Positions 1 through 11,070 of a stretch of 64,000 nucleotides of DNA are shown here, piece after piece. The stretch is from Streptomyces camponoticapitis. GTDB lineage: Bacteria > Actinomycetota > Actinomycetes > Streptomycetales > Streptomycetaceae. The notes under the pieces were generated by a model. The model had not been told where the DNA came from and searched no databases. It saw nothing but the letters and a program-made list of their open reading frames with translations. The stretch covers positions 124,001 to 188,000 of the forward strand of contig NZ_BMMV01000016.1 in assembly GCF_014646115.1 (NCBI RefSeq), written 5' to 3'. Numbering within the stretch: the stretch's first letter is position 1; each line of letters begins with the position of its first letter. The translations under genes and the position numbers were made by a program.

Positions 1-3463
<3,463 letters not shown>

Positions 3464-4044
3464 GAAGGGGTTTCCGTCCGGATCCAGGGGTGTGGCGGGG
3501 GGCTGATGAACCGACGCGAGGCGTGTCACCTCAACGCGAAGGGCCCGACACGTCTCACGGGCCGGGGGCTCCCAGCGTACGACCCCGGACGGACAGCCGC
3601 CGCGCGGGAGGGGACGGGGGCCGCCCGGGCGGCCCCGACGGCCACCGGGACGGCCTTGACGTCACTCTGCGCGACCGGGTGGTCGCGGACTTCGCCGACC
3701 GCGCCCCGGTAGGCGAAATTCCAGTCATCGGAAGCCCATCGTCCGCCGGCACACGCGGGTTACCGCCGTTCACGCCATGTACTACACGGATCCCATCGGG
3801 GAGACTGCCGAAGACCGGACACAGGGCGATCCGCGTGCGTCCGCGAGCCCGGTTCGCAACCCGGCGCGCCGGGCGCACAGGCCCCGCGTCACACCGGGTT
3901 CACCGATGTCCACCGCGCAGTTCCCCGCGGGATCAGTTACAGAACCATGGGGTTGCCTTTACTCTCCCCAGCGTCCCTCCGAGCTGCACCGACACCCCCA
4001 CCCCAACCCTCGGCGTGAACCGATCAAGTAGCGGAGGCCAAGTC
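3464..4044. other. 581-bp intergenic region between divergent mfd and the luxR-type gene
   Basis: I find no convincing gene here; the plus-strand frame that is open through it has no ribosome binding site until 4031. It holds the mfd upstream sequence on one side and a plausible promoter for the regulator gene on the other. This is the left junction of the biosynthetic insertion. I saw no direct repeat, tRNA fragment or transposase remnant in it. Confidence 0.6.
3936..3965 (+). promoter_or_regulatory. Candidate promoter of the luxR-type regulator gene
   Basis: GTTACA (3936-3941) and TACTCT (3960-3965) are separated by 18 bp, a reasonable housekeeping-sigma arrangement in Streptomyces. This would give a leader of about 70 nt before the TTG start at 4045. 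Assigned by eye only. Confidence 0.4.
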
Positions 4045-5040
4045 TTGGGCGACAACGAGATGTCCGTCTTCGGCGTCACTCCGACCGAGGAAGAGATCTA
4101 CCGCCACTTTCTTCGCAATCCGGACACCTCGGCGGACGACATCCATCTGCTGGTGCACACCGAACAGGACGAGGCCAGGCGCAGCCTCGACCGGCTGCGG
4201 GAGTTGGGCCTGCTCCACCCCGACAGCGATCAGCACCGGGTCTCGCCCGCCGACCCCGGCGTGGCGCTGGCGCGGCTGACCGACGCGCGGCTCAACGCGC
4301 TCCACGAGGAGCTGCGGCTGGTGATGCAGGCGCGTGATCTGGTGGAGGGCCTACGCGCGGAGCAGGGCTCACGGATGCCCCCGGTGCAGGGCATCGAGCA
4401 GCTGGAGGGCCTGACGGAGATACGGAACCGGATCGACGACCTCGCCTTCTTCGCGCGCGACGAGATCCTGTCCGTGGAGCCGTACACGAAGCTCTCGCCG
4501 GAGAACATCGAACGGTCCCGCCCGCTGGACCTGCGATGTCTGCGGCGCGGGGTGCGCATCCGCAATGTGGTGCACACCGCCGCGCTGGACGACCTGCCGA
4601 CCTATGAGTACCTGCGCGAGCTGGTTGGACGCGGGGCGCAGATCCGGGTCGCGGAGAACATCACCGAGCGGATCCTGGTGTACGACGGCCGTACGGCCCT
4701 GGTGCCGGTCGATCCGCAGAACACCGCGCGCGGCGCGCTGCTGGCGCACAAGAGCGGGCTCGTCGCCAACATCATCGCCCTGTTCGAGAAGATCTGGGCG
4801 CAGGCGGAGGATCTGCTGGCCGTCGAGGAGGAGACCGCCGGCGCGGTGGGCGGGCTCAGCGGAATGGAGCAGCAGGTGCTGATCTCGATGTGCACGGCGG
4901 GCAAGGACGAGGCGGGCGCCCGGGACCTGGGGATCTCCGTCCGTACGTATCGAAGACACGTGGCCGACCTGCTCCAGGCCCTCGGCGCCGCCAGCCGCGC
5001 GCAGGCCGCGCTGCTGGCCCGCGAACGGGGCTGGATCTGA
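4045..5040 (+). CDS. TrmB-like/LuxR-type helix-turn-helix transcriptional regulator
   Basis: 331-aa cytoplasmic DNA-binding protein. Residues 10-75 look like a winged-helix TrmB-like N-terminus (EEEIYRHFLRNP, then EARRSLDRLRELGLLHP). A central region near 150-260 resembles the PLD-like sensor fold found in these proteins. The last 60 residues carry a LuxR-type helix-turn-helix (GARDLGISVRTYRRHVADL). The start is the TTG at 4045 because GGAGG lies 7 nt upstream; the next in-frame ATG (4060) is 22 nt from that site. The ORF continues in frame upstream without a ribosome binding site. Single-gene regulators of this architecture often sit at the edge of Streptomyces peptide clusters, so it may be pathway specific, but it could equally belong to the flank. 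It is convergent with the M20/95-aa gene pair. Confidence 0.85.
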   Translation: MGDNEMSVFGVTPTEEEIYRHFLRNPDTSADDIHLLVHTEQDEARRSLDRLRELGLLHPDSDQHRVSPADPGVALARLTDARLNALHEELRLVMQARDLVEGLRAEQGSRMPPVQGIEQLEGLTEIRNRIDDLAFFARDEILSVEPYTKLSPENIERSRPLDLRCLRRGVRIRNVVHTAALDDLPTYEYLRELVGRGAQIRVAENITERILVYDGRTALVPVDPQNTARGALLAHKSGLVANIIALFEKIWAQAEDLLAVEEETAGAVGGLSGMEQQVLISMCTAGKDEAGARDLGISVRTYRRHVADLLQALGAASRAQAALLARERGWI

Positions 5041-5096
5041 GGGCGAGTCGGCGGGCCGGTGGCCGCGCCAACAATTGACGGGGCGTCAGACAGCTT

Positions 5097-5384
5097 TCAG
5101 CGCTGTTCCGTCCAGCCCCGCAGCGCCGTGTCCGCCAGGACCTCCCGGACTCTGCGGCGGATGTCGGTGTCGCTCGTCCCGCGCTCCCGCTCGATCCAGA
5201 GCCGCACCCGGTCCCCCGCGACCTCGGGAACGCATCTCCAGTGCGGCGGCAGCAGCCCGACCAGGCGGACGGCCGTCGTCTCGGCGGACGGGGCCGTGCT
5301 GTCCTCGCGGACCGTCACCACCTCCACGTACCGGGGGACGTCCTCGACGTCCGTGAACCCGTGCCACTGGGCCGTCATCGTCAC
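5097..5384 (-). CDS. Unknown 95-aa protein translationally coupled to the M20 peptidase
   Basis: I do not recognise this family. It starts at a GTG (5382-5384) whose GTGA overlaps the stop of the M20 gene, so the two are almost certainly co-translated; an ATG two codons later (5378) is an alternative start. The 95 residues are soluble, with no signal peptide, membrane segment or paired cysteines. They have a beta-like N-terminal half (WHGFTDVEDVPRYVEVVTV) and an acidic/basic helical C-terminal half (DTDIRRRVREVLADTAL). Its position inside the RiPP locus suggests a pathway role, perhaps as a partner of the peptidase, but nothing in the sequence states a function. Confidence 0.75.
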   Translation of the reverse strand: MTMTAQWHGFTDVEDVPRYVEVVTVREDSTAPSAETTAVRLVGLLPPHWRCVPEVAGDRVRLWIERERGTSDTDIRRRVREVLADTALRGWTEQR

Positions 5385-6679
5385 CGTGTCTCCTTGAACA
5401 GCTGCCTGGCGGCGGTCGCCATGGCCGCGATACCGGCCGGCAGGGCGGTCCTCGCGTCGGGGGCGAACTCCGCCGAGTGGTTGGGCGGTACCGGCCGGCC
5501 GCCCGAGCGTGCGGCGCGCCACTGGCTCGGGGACGCCGTACCGACCATCCAGTATGCCGTCCGCACGCCGCCGACGGCGAAGCGGGGGAAGTCCTCGGTC
5601 GCCATCGAGCCCGGCCAGTCCACCACCCGGTGCGGGCCGAACTCCCGCTCGTGGGCCGCTCGTACGCTCGCCGTCACCGCCGGGTCGGGCAGCAGCGCGG
5701 GTGCCCGGGAGACGAGCGTGATGTCGGGGTCCCTGGGGCAGCCGGATGCCGCGCACTCCGCCCGTACGATCCGTTCCGCCGCCGACAGGGCCCGCTCCAG
5801 GGCGTGGTCGGTGGCCGCGCGGACGGTGACGCTCAACTCGGCGGAGTCCGGGACGACGTTGCCGCGTCGGCCCGCGCGCAGGGAACCGACGGTCAGGACG
5901 ACCTGGTCGGACGGCGCGGTCTCGCGGGAGACGACCGTCTGGAGGCGCATGACGGTCGCGGCGGCGGTCACGACGGGATCGACGGTCAGCTGCGGGGTGC
6001 CGGCGTGGCCGCCGTAGCCGTGGACGACGACCTCCAGCGCGGCGCTCGCCGCCATCATCGGGCCCCGGCCGTGCGCGAGGATCCCGGCGGGCATGGGCGC
6101 GGTGTGCTGGGCGAGGACCACGTCGGGGACGCCGAACCGTTCGTAGAGACCGTCGGCGAGCATCGCCTCCGCTCCTTCGAGGGTCTCCTCGGCGGGCTGC
6201 CCGACGACCAGGACGGTGCCGCTCCAGCTGTCCCGCTCCCGCGCGAGCAGGGCGAACGCGCCCGCCGCCGAGGCGAGATGGAGGTCGTGGCCGCAGGCGT
6301 GCATGGTGCCGGGGACGGTGCTCGCGTACGCCAGGCCGGTGCGTTCGCCGACGGGCAGGGCGTCCAGCTCGGCGCGGAGCATGAGGGCGGGGCCCGCGCC
6401 GTTGCGCAGGACGCCGACGACGCCGTGGCCGCCGACGCCCCGGGTGACGCTCGCGCCGTCGCCCTCCAGCCGGGCGGCGAGGCGCCCGGCGGTCCGGACC
6501 TCGGCGCCGGACAGCTCGGGGTGGGCGTGCAGTTCGAGATAGAGCCCGAGGGCGTCCCGCAGGGTGTCGCGCGGTACGGCGGCGGGGCCGGCGGCCGGGC
6601 GCAGGGGGGAGACCGGGGACGGGGGGTCGGCCGCGGGCGTGGCCGCTCGGGGTGTGTCGTCGTTCAGCGCGTCGATCAT
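5381..6679 (-). CDS. M20-family metallopeptidase/amidohydrolase
   Basis: 432-aa zinc-dependent amidohydrolase of the M20 family (hippurate hydrolase/aminoacylase-like). The metal and catalytic motifs are intact: D106 in AELDALP, MHACGHD at 126-132, PAEE at 162-165, and a later His (QHTAP, H192). A family dimerisation/lid domain occupies about 205-330. The ATG at 6677-6679 is chosen because AAGGAGGTGAAC lies 10 nt upstream; longer open sequence reaches 6760 but has no such site. There is no signal peptide, so it is cytoplasmic. It diverges from the precursor gene across a 206-bp regulatory region and overlaps the 95-aa gene by 4 nt. It could trim leader residues or an acyl/amino-acid cap from the peptide, act as self-resistance, or be unrelated to the product; the sequence does not decide. 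Confidence 0.88.
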   Translation of the reverse strand: MIDALNDDTPRAATPAADPPSPVSPLRPAAGPAAVPRDTLRDALGLYLELHAHPELSGAEVRTAGRLAARLEGDGASVTRGVGGHGVVGVLRNGAGPALMLRAELDALPVGERTGLAYASTVPGTMHACGHDLHLASAAGAFALLARERDSWSGTVLVVGQPAEETLEGAEAMLADGLYERFGVPDVVLAQHTAPMPAGILAHGRGPMMAASAALEVVVHGYGGHAGTPQLTVDPVVTAAATVMRLQTVVSRETAPSDQVVLTVGSLRAGRRGNVVPDSAELSVTVRAATDHALERALSAAERIVRAECAASGCPRDPDITLVSRAPALLPDPAVTASVRAAHEREFGPHRVVDWPGSMATEDFPRFAVGGVRTAYWMVGTASPSQWRAARSGGRPVPPNHSAEFAPDARTALPAGIAAMATAARQLFKETR

Positions 6680-6704
6680 GCGCCGTTCACCTCCTTGCTT
6701 GAGG

Positions 6705-6716
6705 TTCGAGTTCGAG
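6705..6716 (+). repeat. Tandem TTCGAG hexamers in the M20/precursor intergenic region
   Basis: TTCGAG occurs twice in immediate tandem (6705-6710, 6711-6716), just upstream of the M20 ribosome binding site. TCGAG heptamers are classical SARP recognition elements, but here the period is 6 rather than 11 bp, so a SARP role is doubtful. Confidence 0.3.
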
Positions 6717-6750
6717 CGTGCGGCAGGCGACGCGCACCGGAACGCACATT

Positions 6751-6773
6751 CCGCTGACACCGGGTGTCAGCGG
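6751..6773. promoter_or_regulatory. Perfect 11-bp-arm palindrome, probable operator
   Basis: CCGCTGACACC (6751-6761) and its exact reverse complement GGTGTCAGCGG (6763-6773) flank a single G. The heptamer TGTCAGC within it recurs twice upstream of the large minus-strand operon (24220, 24253). Its location between the divergent M20 and precursor genes makes it a candidate shared regulator binding site. Confidence 0.6.
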
Positions 6774-6820
6774 TGTGACAGCGAAAGCCGGGCCGAACTG
6801 ACAGCGGGCGCGGGTGGAAT
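6765..6820 (+). promoter_or_regulatory. Candidate SARP-type promoter of the precursor gene
   Basis: TGTCAGC (6765-6771), TGACAGC (6776-6782) and TGACAGC (6799-6805) form direct repeats with starts 11 and 23 bp apart. A possible -10 hexamer TGGAAT (6815-6820) follows 9 bp after the last repeat. SARP regulators typically bind heptamers at 11-bp periodicity placed about 8 bp upstream of the -10 box, which is close to what is seen. The cluster encodes its own SARP (22029-23834), so it is the natural candidate. Predicted leader about 59 nt. Confidence 0.45.
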
Positions 6821-6885
6821 GAGGACATCGCAAGGGAGCGCCGCCGGAGAAGCCGGTGAAGCCCCGGTGACCGAAGGAGAACCCC

Positions 6886-7062
6886 ATGGCCCCGAAGACC
6901 GGTCTCGCCACCCTCGCCGACGAGATCCTGGAGCTCGAGTCGGAGACCTTCGAGATCTCGGACTACTCGGACGCGGTCGAGGTCGTCCTCGCCGGTTCCA
7001 CGTCGTCCTCCTCGACGTCGACCTGCTCCAGCACCACCAGCACCACCTCCTGCTCCGCCTGA
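6886..7062 (+). CDS. RiPP precursor peptide with a Ser/Thr/Cys-only core
   Basis: 58-aa precursor preceded by AAGGAGA with 5-nt spacing. The leader (about residues 1-37) is acidic and helical (ADEILELESETFEISDY), the kind of leader bound by RRE domains of azoline-forming enzymes, and ends AVEVVLAG. The predicted core, Ser38 to Ala58, contains 11 Ser, 7 Thr, 2 Cys (Cys47 and Cys56) and one C-terminal Ala. Thus 20 of 21 residues can be cyclised to azol(in)es or dehydrated to Dha/Dhb. Surrounding genes encode both chemistries. The cleavage point after Gly37 is an inference. The gene is convergent with the biosynthetic operon and separated from it by two strong hairpins. I recognise no exact known precursor; the goadsporin type is the nearest familiar logic. 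Confidence 0.9.
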   Translation: MAPKTGLATLADEILELESETFEISDYSDAVEVVLAGSTSSSSTSTCSSTTSTTSCSA

Positions 7063-7079
7063 TCCGGCTTCGCAGCGAG

Positions 7080-7119
7080 CGACCGGCCCCTCAGCCCGAA
7101 CCGGGCGAGGGGCCGGTCG
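7080..7119 (+). terminator. Strong hairpin after the precursor gene
   Basis: A perfect 13-bp outer stem (CGACCGGCCCCTC, 7080-7092, with 7107-7119) continues after one bulged A into a 5-bp inner stem GCCCG/CGGGC with loop AAC. No U-tract follows, which is common in Streptomyces. It lies 18 nt past the precursor stop. Confidence 0.75.
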
Positions 7120-7142
7120 CCGTCGTGCGCGCCGAGTCGTCA

Positions 7143-7179
7143 GGGGGGTCTGCCGGGGGCGAGACCCGGCAGACCCCCC
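7143..7179 (-). terminator. Strong hairpin at the end of the biosynthetic operon
   Basis: Perfect 15-bp stem (GGGGGGTCTGCCGGG at 7143-7157 with 7165-7179) and a 7-nt loop, located 7 nt beyond the stop of the last operon gene. It probably terminates the long minus-strand transcript and, with the neighbouring hairpin, insulates the two converging units. Confidence 0.8.
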
Positions 7180-7185
7180 GCGGAC

Positions 7186-9174
7186 TTACGGGAACGGATG
7201 CGGAACCGCCTTGATCTCCCGCTCCGGCAGGTCGTCCGGACGGCGCCCGGCCGCCCGCAGGGCCGTCCGCAGTCTGGGCATCAGCAGGGCGCGCTGCCGC
7301 GTCCAGCCGAAGTCCAGCGGCAGCAGACCGGGCACGGTCGTACTGACCGTGTGCAGCCCCATCCGCCGCTGCTCCGGCGTCGTCTGGTCGACGGCGATCA
7401 CGTCGTGGCCCGCGCTCGCCAACTCGTCGCGCAGCAGCCGCAGATCGTCCAGCAGATCGCCCGTACGCGGCCGGACGGGGGCCCAGTCGGCGTACGTCTC
7501 CTCCAGCGTGCGCACGGCCGTCGGCTCCAGATACTCGCGCGCGTGGTGCGTCATCTCCGGCAGGCCGTACAGCTGCGCGTGGTCCTTGAGGTGCAGGACC
7601 TTGCGGTAGTCGCCGGCCATCTCGCGCAGCTCGCCCTCGCGTTCGGCGACCTGGTAGGGCAGGTGGGGGATGTAGGTGAGGACTTCGGAGAGGGCCGCGT
7701 CGACGGTGCCCTCCGGGTCGAATCCGGCGGCGGCGCTGAAGGAGAGCGTGCCGAGACCGCCGTCGCGCCGGACCGCGAGAGCGGTGACGACGGGTACGGC
7801 GAGGTCCATCCGGGTGTCGAAGGCGTGCACGTCGTAGCCGTGCAGCGAGGCCCGGTCGAGCATGGTGCGGATCGCGCCGCCCCGGCACGAGCCGAGGTCG
7901 ATCTCCGTGAGCCGGGCGCGGCCGTACCAGGCGAGCAGGAACGCGTCGCGTTCGATCAGCTCCAGCAGCCCGAAGAGGATCGCCTCCTCCAGACTCCCGC
8001 CGGTGGCGCAGCCGTTGGAGCACTCGAAGACGAAGTTGTCGGCGTCGACGCCCGCGCTGTAGTGCGCCAGCCGCGCCGGGACGAGGATCGGCCGCTCGTC
8101 GCGCAGCGAGTGGCCCCACACCCAGGGGATCGGCCGGTCCGGGTCGAACGGGCTGACCAGATGGTCCTTCTCGTACGTCGCGTCCGAGTAGAAGCCGCAG
8201 TCCGCCGGGTTCAGCGCGTCGGCGGCGAGATTGTTGTACGAGTCGACGACCGGCGTCGTGCCTCGGCGGCGGTGGGTGCCCGCGTACCGCTCAAGTCCCT
8301 CCAGGTAGGCGAGGGTCCGGCTGGTGGAGTAGCTGTTGGCCTGGCCGCTCCAGGTGACGTCGTTGAGTCCGGCGTAACCGCGCACGAAGTGGGTGCCGGC
8401 GACCGGCGCCGTCGTCGTGGAGGCGGGGTTGATCCAGGTGTCCGAACCGAGCGCGCCGCAGACGGGGTTGGCGAGCGCGGCGGTCGGCAGCGGGTACGCG
8501 CCGAGCGGGCGCAGCCGGTAACCGTCGGGGTCCGGCTTGGGCCGGGCCGTCAGCCGCATGCGCGCGGCGTCCGCGGTGTCGGGGCGGCCGGGGACGCAGG
8601 ACGGGCAGAGCGGTTCGGGCAGCAGCGGGAAGGTCGCCGTGGCGAGGGTGCCGAGGTCGACGCGGGTGACCTGGGGCAGCTCGCGGTCGGCGCCGGTGGT
8701 GGCGGGCGGCGTGAACTCCCCCGTGTGGACGGCGAGATACGCCGCCCAGACCGCGTCGACGGCGTAGTCGGTGAGCAGCGGCCAGTCGGCGGCGCCGTGC
8801 GGTTCGTGGCCCAGCTCCAGCGCCTCCCGCTCGGAGCGGCTGCGCAGCCGCTGCCAGCGCATGGCGAGGCACTGGCCGCAGGCGGCCTCGGTGTCGCCGC
8901 CCCAGGGCCCGACGAGGGCGGCCCGGGAGGTGAGCTGGACGTTGGCGCTCGGGCGCGGGACGGCGTACGGGTCCCGGTGCCCGAAACCGAGCACGTCGGC
9001 GCCGCCGAGGGGCAGCACGAGGGGGGCGGGCAGCTCCGCCGTGCGCGGGCCGGAAGCCTCGTACCGCGCGGTCAGGCCCTGTTGGAGGCGGGCACGGGCG
9101 CGCTCCAGCGGGGTGCCGTCGGCGGCGGCCGCGGTCGGTGTCCCGGTCGTCGGTGTCCCGGTCGCTGTCGTCAT
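7186..9174 (-). CDS. YcaO-domain azoline cyclodehydratase (copy 1, distal)
   Basis: 662-aa YcaO protein. YcaO enzymes use ATP to activate a backbone amide so that a Cys, Ser or Thr side chain closes to an azoline. Residues 1-200 form an N-terminal region with two CxxC pairs (C99/C102 and C190/C193), probably structural zinc ligands. The YcaO domain follows, with YLEGLERYAG, SNGCATGGSLEEA and ELIERDAFLLAWY. The C-terminus ends in the proline-rich PHPFP typical of azoline-forming YcaOs. The start overlaps the permease stop as ATGA. It closes the operon after the transporter genes, away from the ThiF-like partner and the other YcaO. It is clearly paralogous to the YcaO at 17745-19694 over its whole length. 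The two copies may divide substrate positions or residue types. Confidence 0.93.
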   Translation of the reverse strand: MTTATGTPTTGTPTAAAADGTPLERARARLQQGLTARYEASGPRTAELPAPLVLPLGGADVLGFGHRDPYAVPRPSANVQLTSRAALVGPWGGDTEAACGQCLAMRWQRLRSRSEREALELGHEPHGAADWPLLTDYAVDAVWAAYLAVHTGEFTPPATTGADRELPQVTRVDLGTLATATFPLLPEPLCPSCVPGRPDTADAARMRLTARPKPDPDGYRLRPLGAYPLPTAALANPVCGALGSDTWINPASTTTAPVAGTHFVRGYAGLNDVTWSGQANSYSTSRTLAYLEGLERYAGTHRRRGTTPVVDSYNNLAADALNPADCGFYSDATYEKDHLVSPFDPDRPIPWVWGHSLRDERPILVPARLAHYSAGVDADNFVFECSNGCATGGSLEEAILFGLLELIERDAFLLAWYGRARLTEIDLGSCRGGAIRTMLDRASLHGYDVHAFDTRMDLAVPVVTALAVRRDGGLGTLSFSAAAGFDPEGTVDAALSEVLTYIPHLPYQVAEREGELREMAGDYRKVLHLKDHAQLYGLPEMTHHAREYLEPTAVRTLEETYADWAPVRPRTGDLLDDLRLLRDELASAGHDVIAVDQTTPEQRRMGLHTVSTTVPGLLPLDFGWTRQRALLMPRLRTALRAAGRRPDDLPEREIKAVPHPFP

Positions 9175-10007
9175 GACTGGTCGCTCCAGCGGAAGGTCTT
9201 CAGCGCGATCGCGCCGAAGACGACGGCGAAGGCGGTGATGCCACCACACGCCACCAGGATGTCGCCGCCGCCCCCGTCACCGGTGATGGCGGCGGAGATG
9301 CCGTCGTTGAAGTAGCGCAGCGGCAGCACCAGGGACACGTTCTGCATCCAGCCCGGCATGGCGTCGAGCGGGAAGAACGACCCGGACAGGAACGCCATCG
9401 GCACCATCAGACAGTTGGCGACGGCGGCGACCGCCTCCGGTGTCCTCGCGAACGAGCCGACGATCACGCCGACCGCGAGGAACGCGGTGATGCCGAGGAA
9501 CAGCACCGGCAGCGCCAGTGGCCAGCTCCCCGCCGGTTCGAGGCCGAAGAACGGCAGCATCGCGACGAGGATGAACATCGCCGCCTGCACGGTGCCGATG
9601 GCCAGCGCCAGCACATAGCGCGAACCGAGGATCGTGGGCAGCGGTGTGGGTGTCATCCGGATCAGCCGCAGGATGTCGTCGCGGCGCCACTGCATGATGA
9701 CGAACCCGACGCCGAAGACGGCGGCGTTGGCGACGCCCCACGACAGCACGCCGGGCGCGATGTAGTTGATGTACGGGCGTCCGCTCTCCTCGACGGTCAT
9801 GCCGTGGAAGATCAGGCCGAAGACGACCAGGAAGAGGAGGGGGAAGGCGAAGGTGAAGAAGAGGGTCGTCCTGTCCCGCGTGTACGCCTTGTAACCGGCC
9901 TGGCTCAGCGCGGAGTAGGCGCTCATGGCGCGCGTACGTGCCGGGGGCGTCGACGTACCGGGACCGGGCGTCGTGGGCTGGGTGCCCGATGCGCTCGTAG
10001 TGCTCAT
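9171..10007 (-). CDS. ABC-2 type transporter permease
   Basis: 278-aa integral membrane protein of the ABC-2 family. It has a cytoplasmic Pro/Thr-rich N-terminus of about 35 residues followed by six predicted membrane segments, beginning with LFFTFAFPLLFLVVFGLIF. The ATG at 10005-10007 has GGAG 8 nt upstream. It follows the ATPase gene by 80 bp and overlaps the downstream YcaO by 4 nt, so it is part of the operon. With the ATPase it likely exports the mature peptide and gives producer immunity; no other dedicated resistance gene is evident in the cluster. Confidence 0.93.
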   Translation of the reverse strand: MSTTSASGTQPTTPGPGTSTPPARTRAMSAYSALSQAGYKAYTRDRTTLFFTFAFPLLFLVVFGLIFHGMTVEESGRPYINYIAPGVLSWGVANAAVFGVGFVIMQWRRDDILRLIRMTPTPLPTILGSRYVLALAIGTVQAAMFILVAMLPFFGLEPAGSWPLALPVLFLGITAFLAVGVIVGSFARTPEAVAAVANCLMVPMAFLSGSFFPLDAMPGWMQNVSLVLPLRYFNDGISAAITGDGGGGDILVACGGITAFAVVFGAIALKTFRWSDQS

Positions 10008-10087
10008 GGTCGTTGCTCCGTCTCTTGGTTCTCGGTCGCGCGTCGGGCGCGGGCCGGGGCTGTCCGGCAAGATCGGCCGGACACCCC

Positions 10088-11011
10088 CTAGGACCGCGGG
10101 CTGCCGGTCAGTTCGAGGTACACGTCCTCCAGGCTGGCCGTGCGTGTCTGCACGCCGTGCAGTCCGGCGAGCGCGTCCACGGCGGAGAGCACCGGGCCCG
10201 AGTCCTCGGTCTCCAGGACGATCGAGTCGCCGTCCTCGGTGGCCCGCAGCACTCCGGGAATGGCCTGCGCGTCGCCGAGCGAGAGCCGCTCGGCGGGGAC
10301 CAGCAGACGGGTGACCGAACTGCTGGCGGCGACGAGCTTGCCCGGTGAGTCCAGTGCGACGATCCGGCCGTCGATGACGATCGCGACACGGTCGCAGAGC
10401 GCCTCGGCCTCGTCCAGGTGGTGCGTGGTGTAGACGATCGTCCGCCCGGCGCCCTTGAGCGCGCGCAGCACCTGCCACAGCGCGCGGCGGGCCTGCGGGT
10501 CGAGGGCCGCCGTCGGCTCGTCGAGGAAGATCAGTTCGGGGTCGTGGACGAGCGCGGAGGCGATGGCCAGCCGCTGGCGCTGGCCGCCGGAGAGGTCGTC
10601 GACGCGCACGTCGCGCTGTTCGGTGAGGCCGACGGCGGCGAGACCGCGCTCGGCCGCCGCCCGGTCCGCCCTGTAGAGCGCGGCGACCGTCTCCAGGTGC
10701 TCGCGCGCGGTGAGCCGTACGAAGAAGGCGGACGCCTGGGTCTGCACCCCGAGCCGGGGCAGCAGCTCCGGGTCACGCGGCCAGGGGTGCCGGCCGAGGA
10801 CGGTGACCGAGCCCGAGTCGGGGCGGCGCAGCCCCTCCATGATCTCGACCAGCGTCGTCTTGCCCGCGCCGTTGGGGCCGAGCAGACCGAAGAACTCGCC
10901 GCGCGGGACGGTCAGCGAGATGCCGTCGACCGCCCGCTTCTCCCCGTACCGCTTGTGGATCGTGTCGAGGACGACGGCGGGGCCGTCGGTGCCGGTGGGT
11001 GTGGGGGTCAT
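10088..11011 (-). CDS. ABC transporter ATP-binding protein
   Basis: 307-aa single-NBD ATPase of the drug-exporter (DrrA/CcmA-like) type. Motifs: Walker A GPNGAGKTT near 44-52, signature LSGGQRQR, Walker B LIFLDEPTAALD, and the H-loop TTHHL. A C-terminal extension of about 90 residues is typical of DrrA-like proteins. The ATG at 11009-11011 has AAGGAG close upstream. It pairs with the downstream permease; the inferred cargo is the cluster's modified peptide. Confidence 0.94.
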   Translation of the reverse strand: MTPTPTGTDGPAVVLDTIHKRYGEKRAVDGISLTVPRGEFFGLLGPNGAGKTTLVEIMEGLRRPDSGSVTVLGRHPWPRDPELLPRLGVQTQASAFFVRLTAREHLETVAALYRADRAAAERGLAAVGLTEQRDVRVDDLSGGQRQRLAIASALVHDPELIFLDEPTAALDPQARRALWQVLRALKGAGRTIVYTTHHLDEAEALCDRVAIVIDGRIVALDSPGKLVAASSSVTRLLVPAERLSLGDAQAIPGVLRATEDGDSIVLETEDSGPVLSAVDALAGLHGVQTRTASLEDVYLELTGSPRS

Positions 11012-11070
11012 GCGGGTCTCCTTGAGATCACGTGAGCGGTGGGGCGGGGGCGCGGTTCAGCCGGGCGGGA

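Noticed and set aside
3490..4044. N-terminal extension of the luxR-type regulator
   Set aside because: The frame is open upstream but no ribosome binding site exists until GGAGG at 4033, which serves the TTG at 4045; the translated extension has no recognisable domain.
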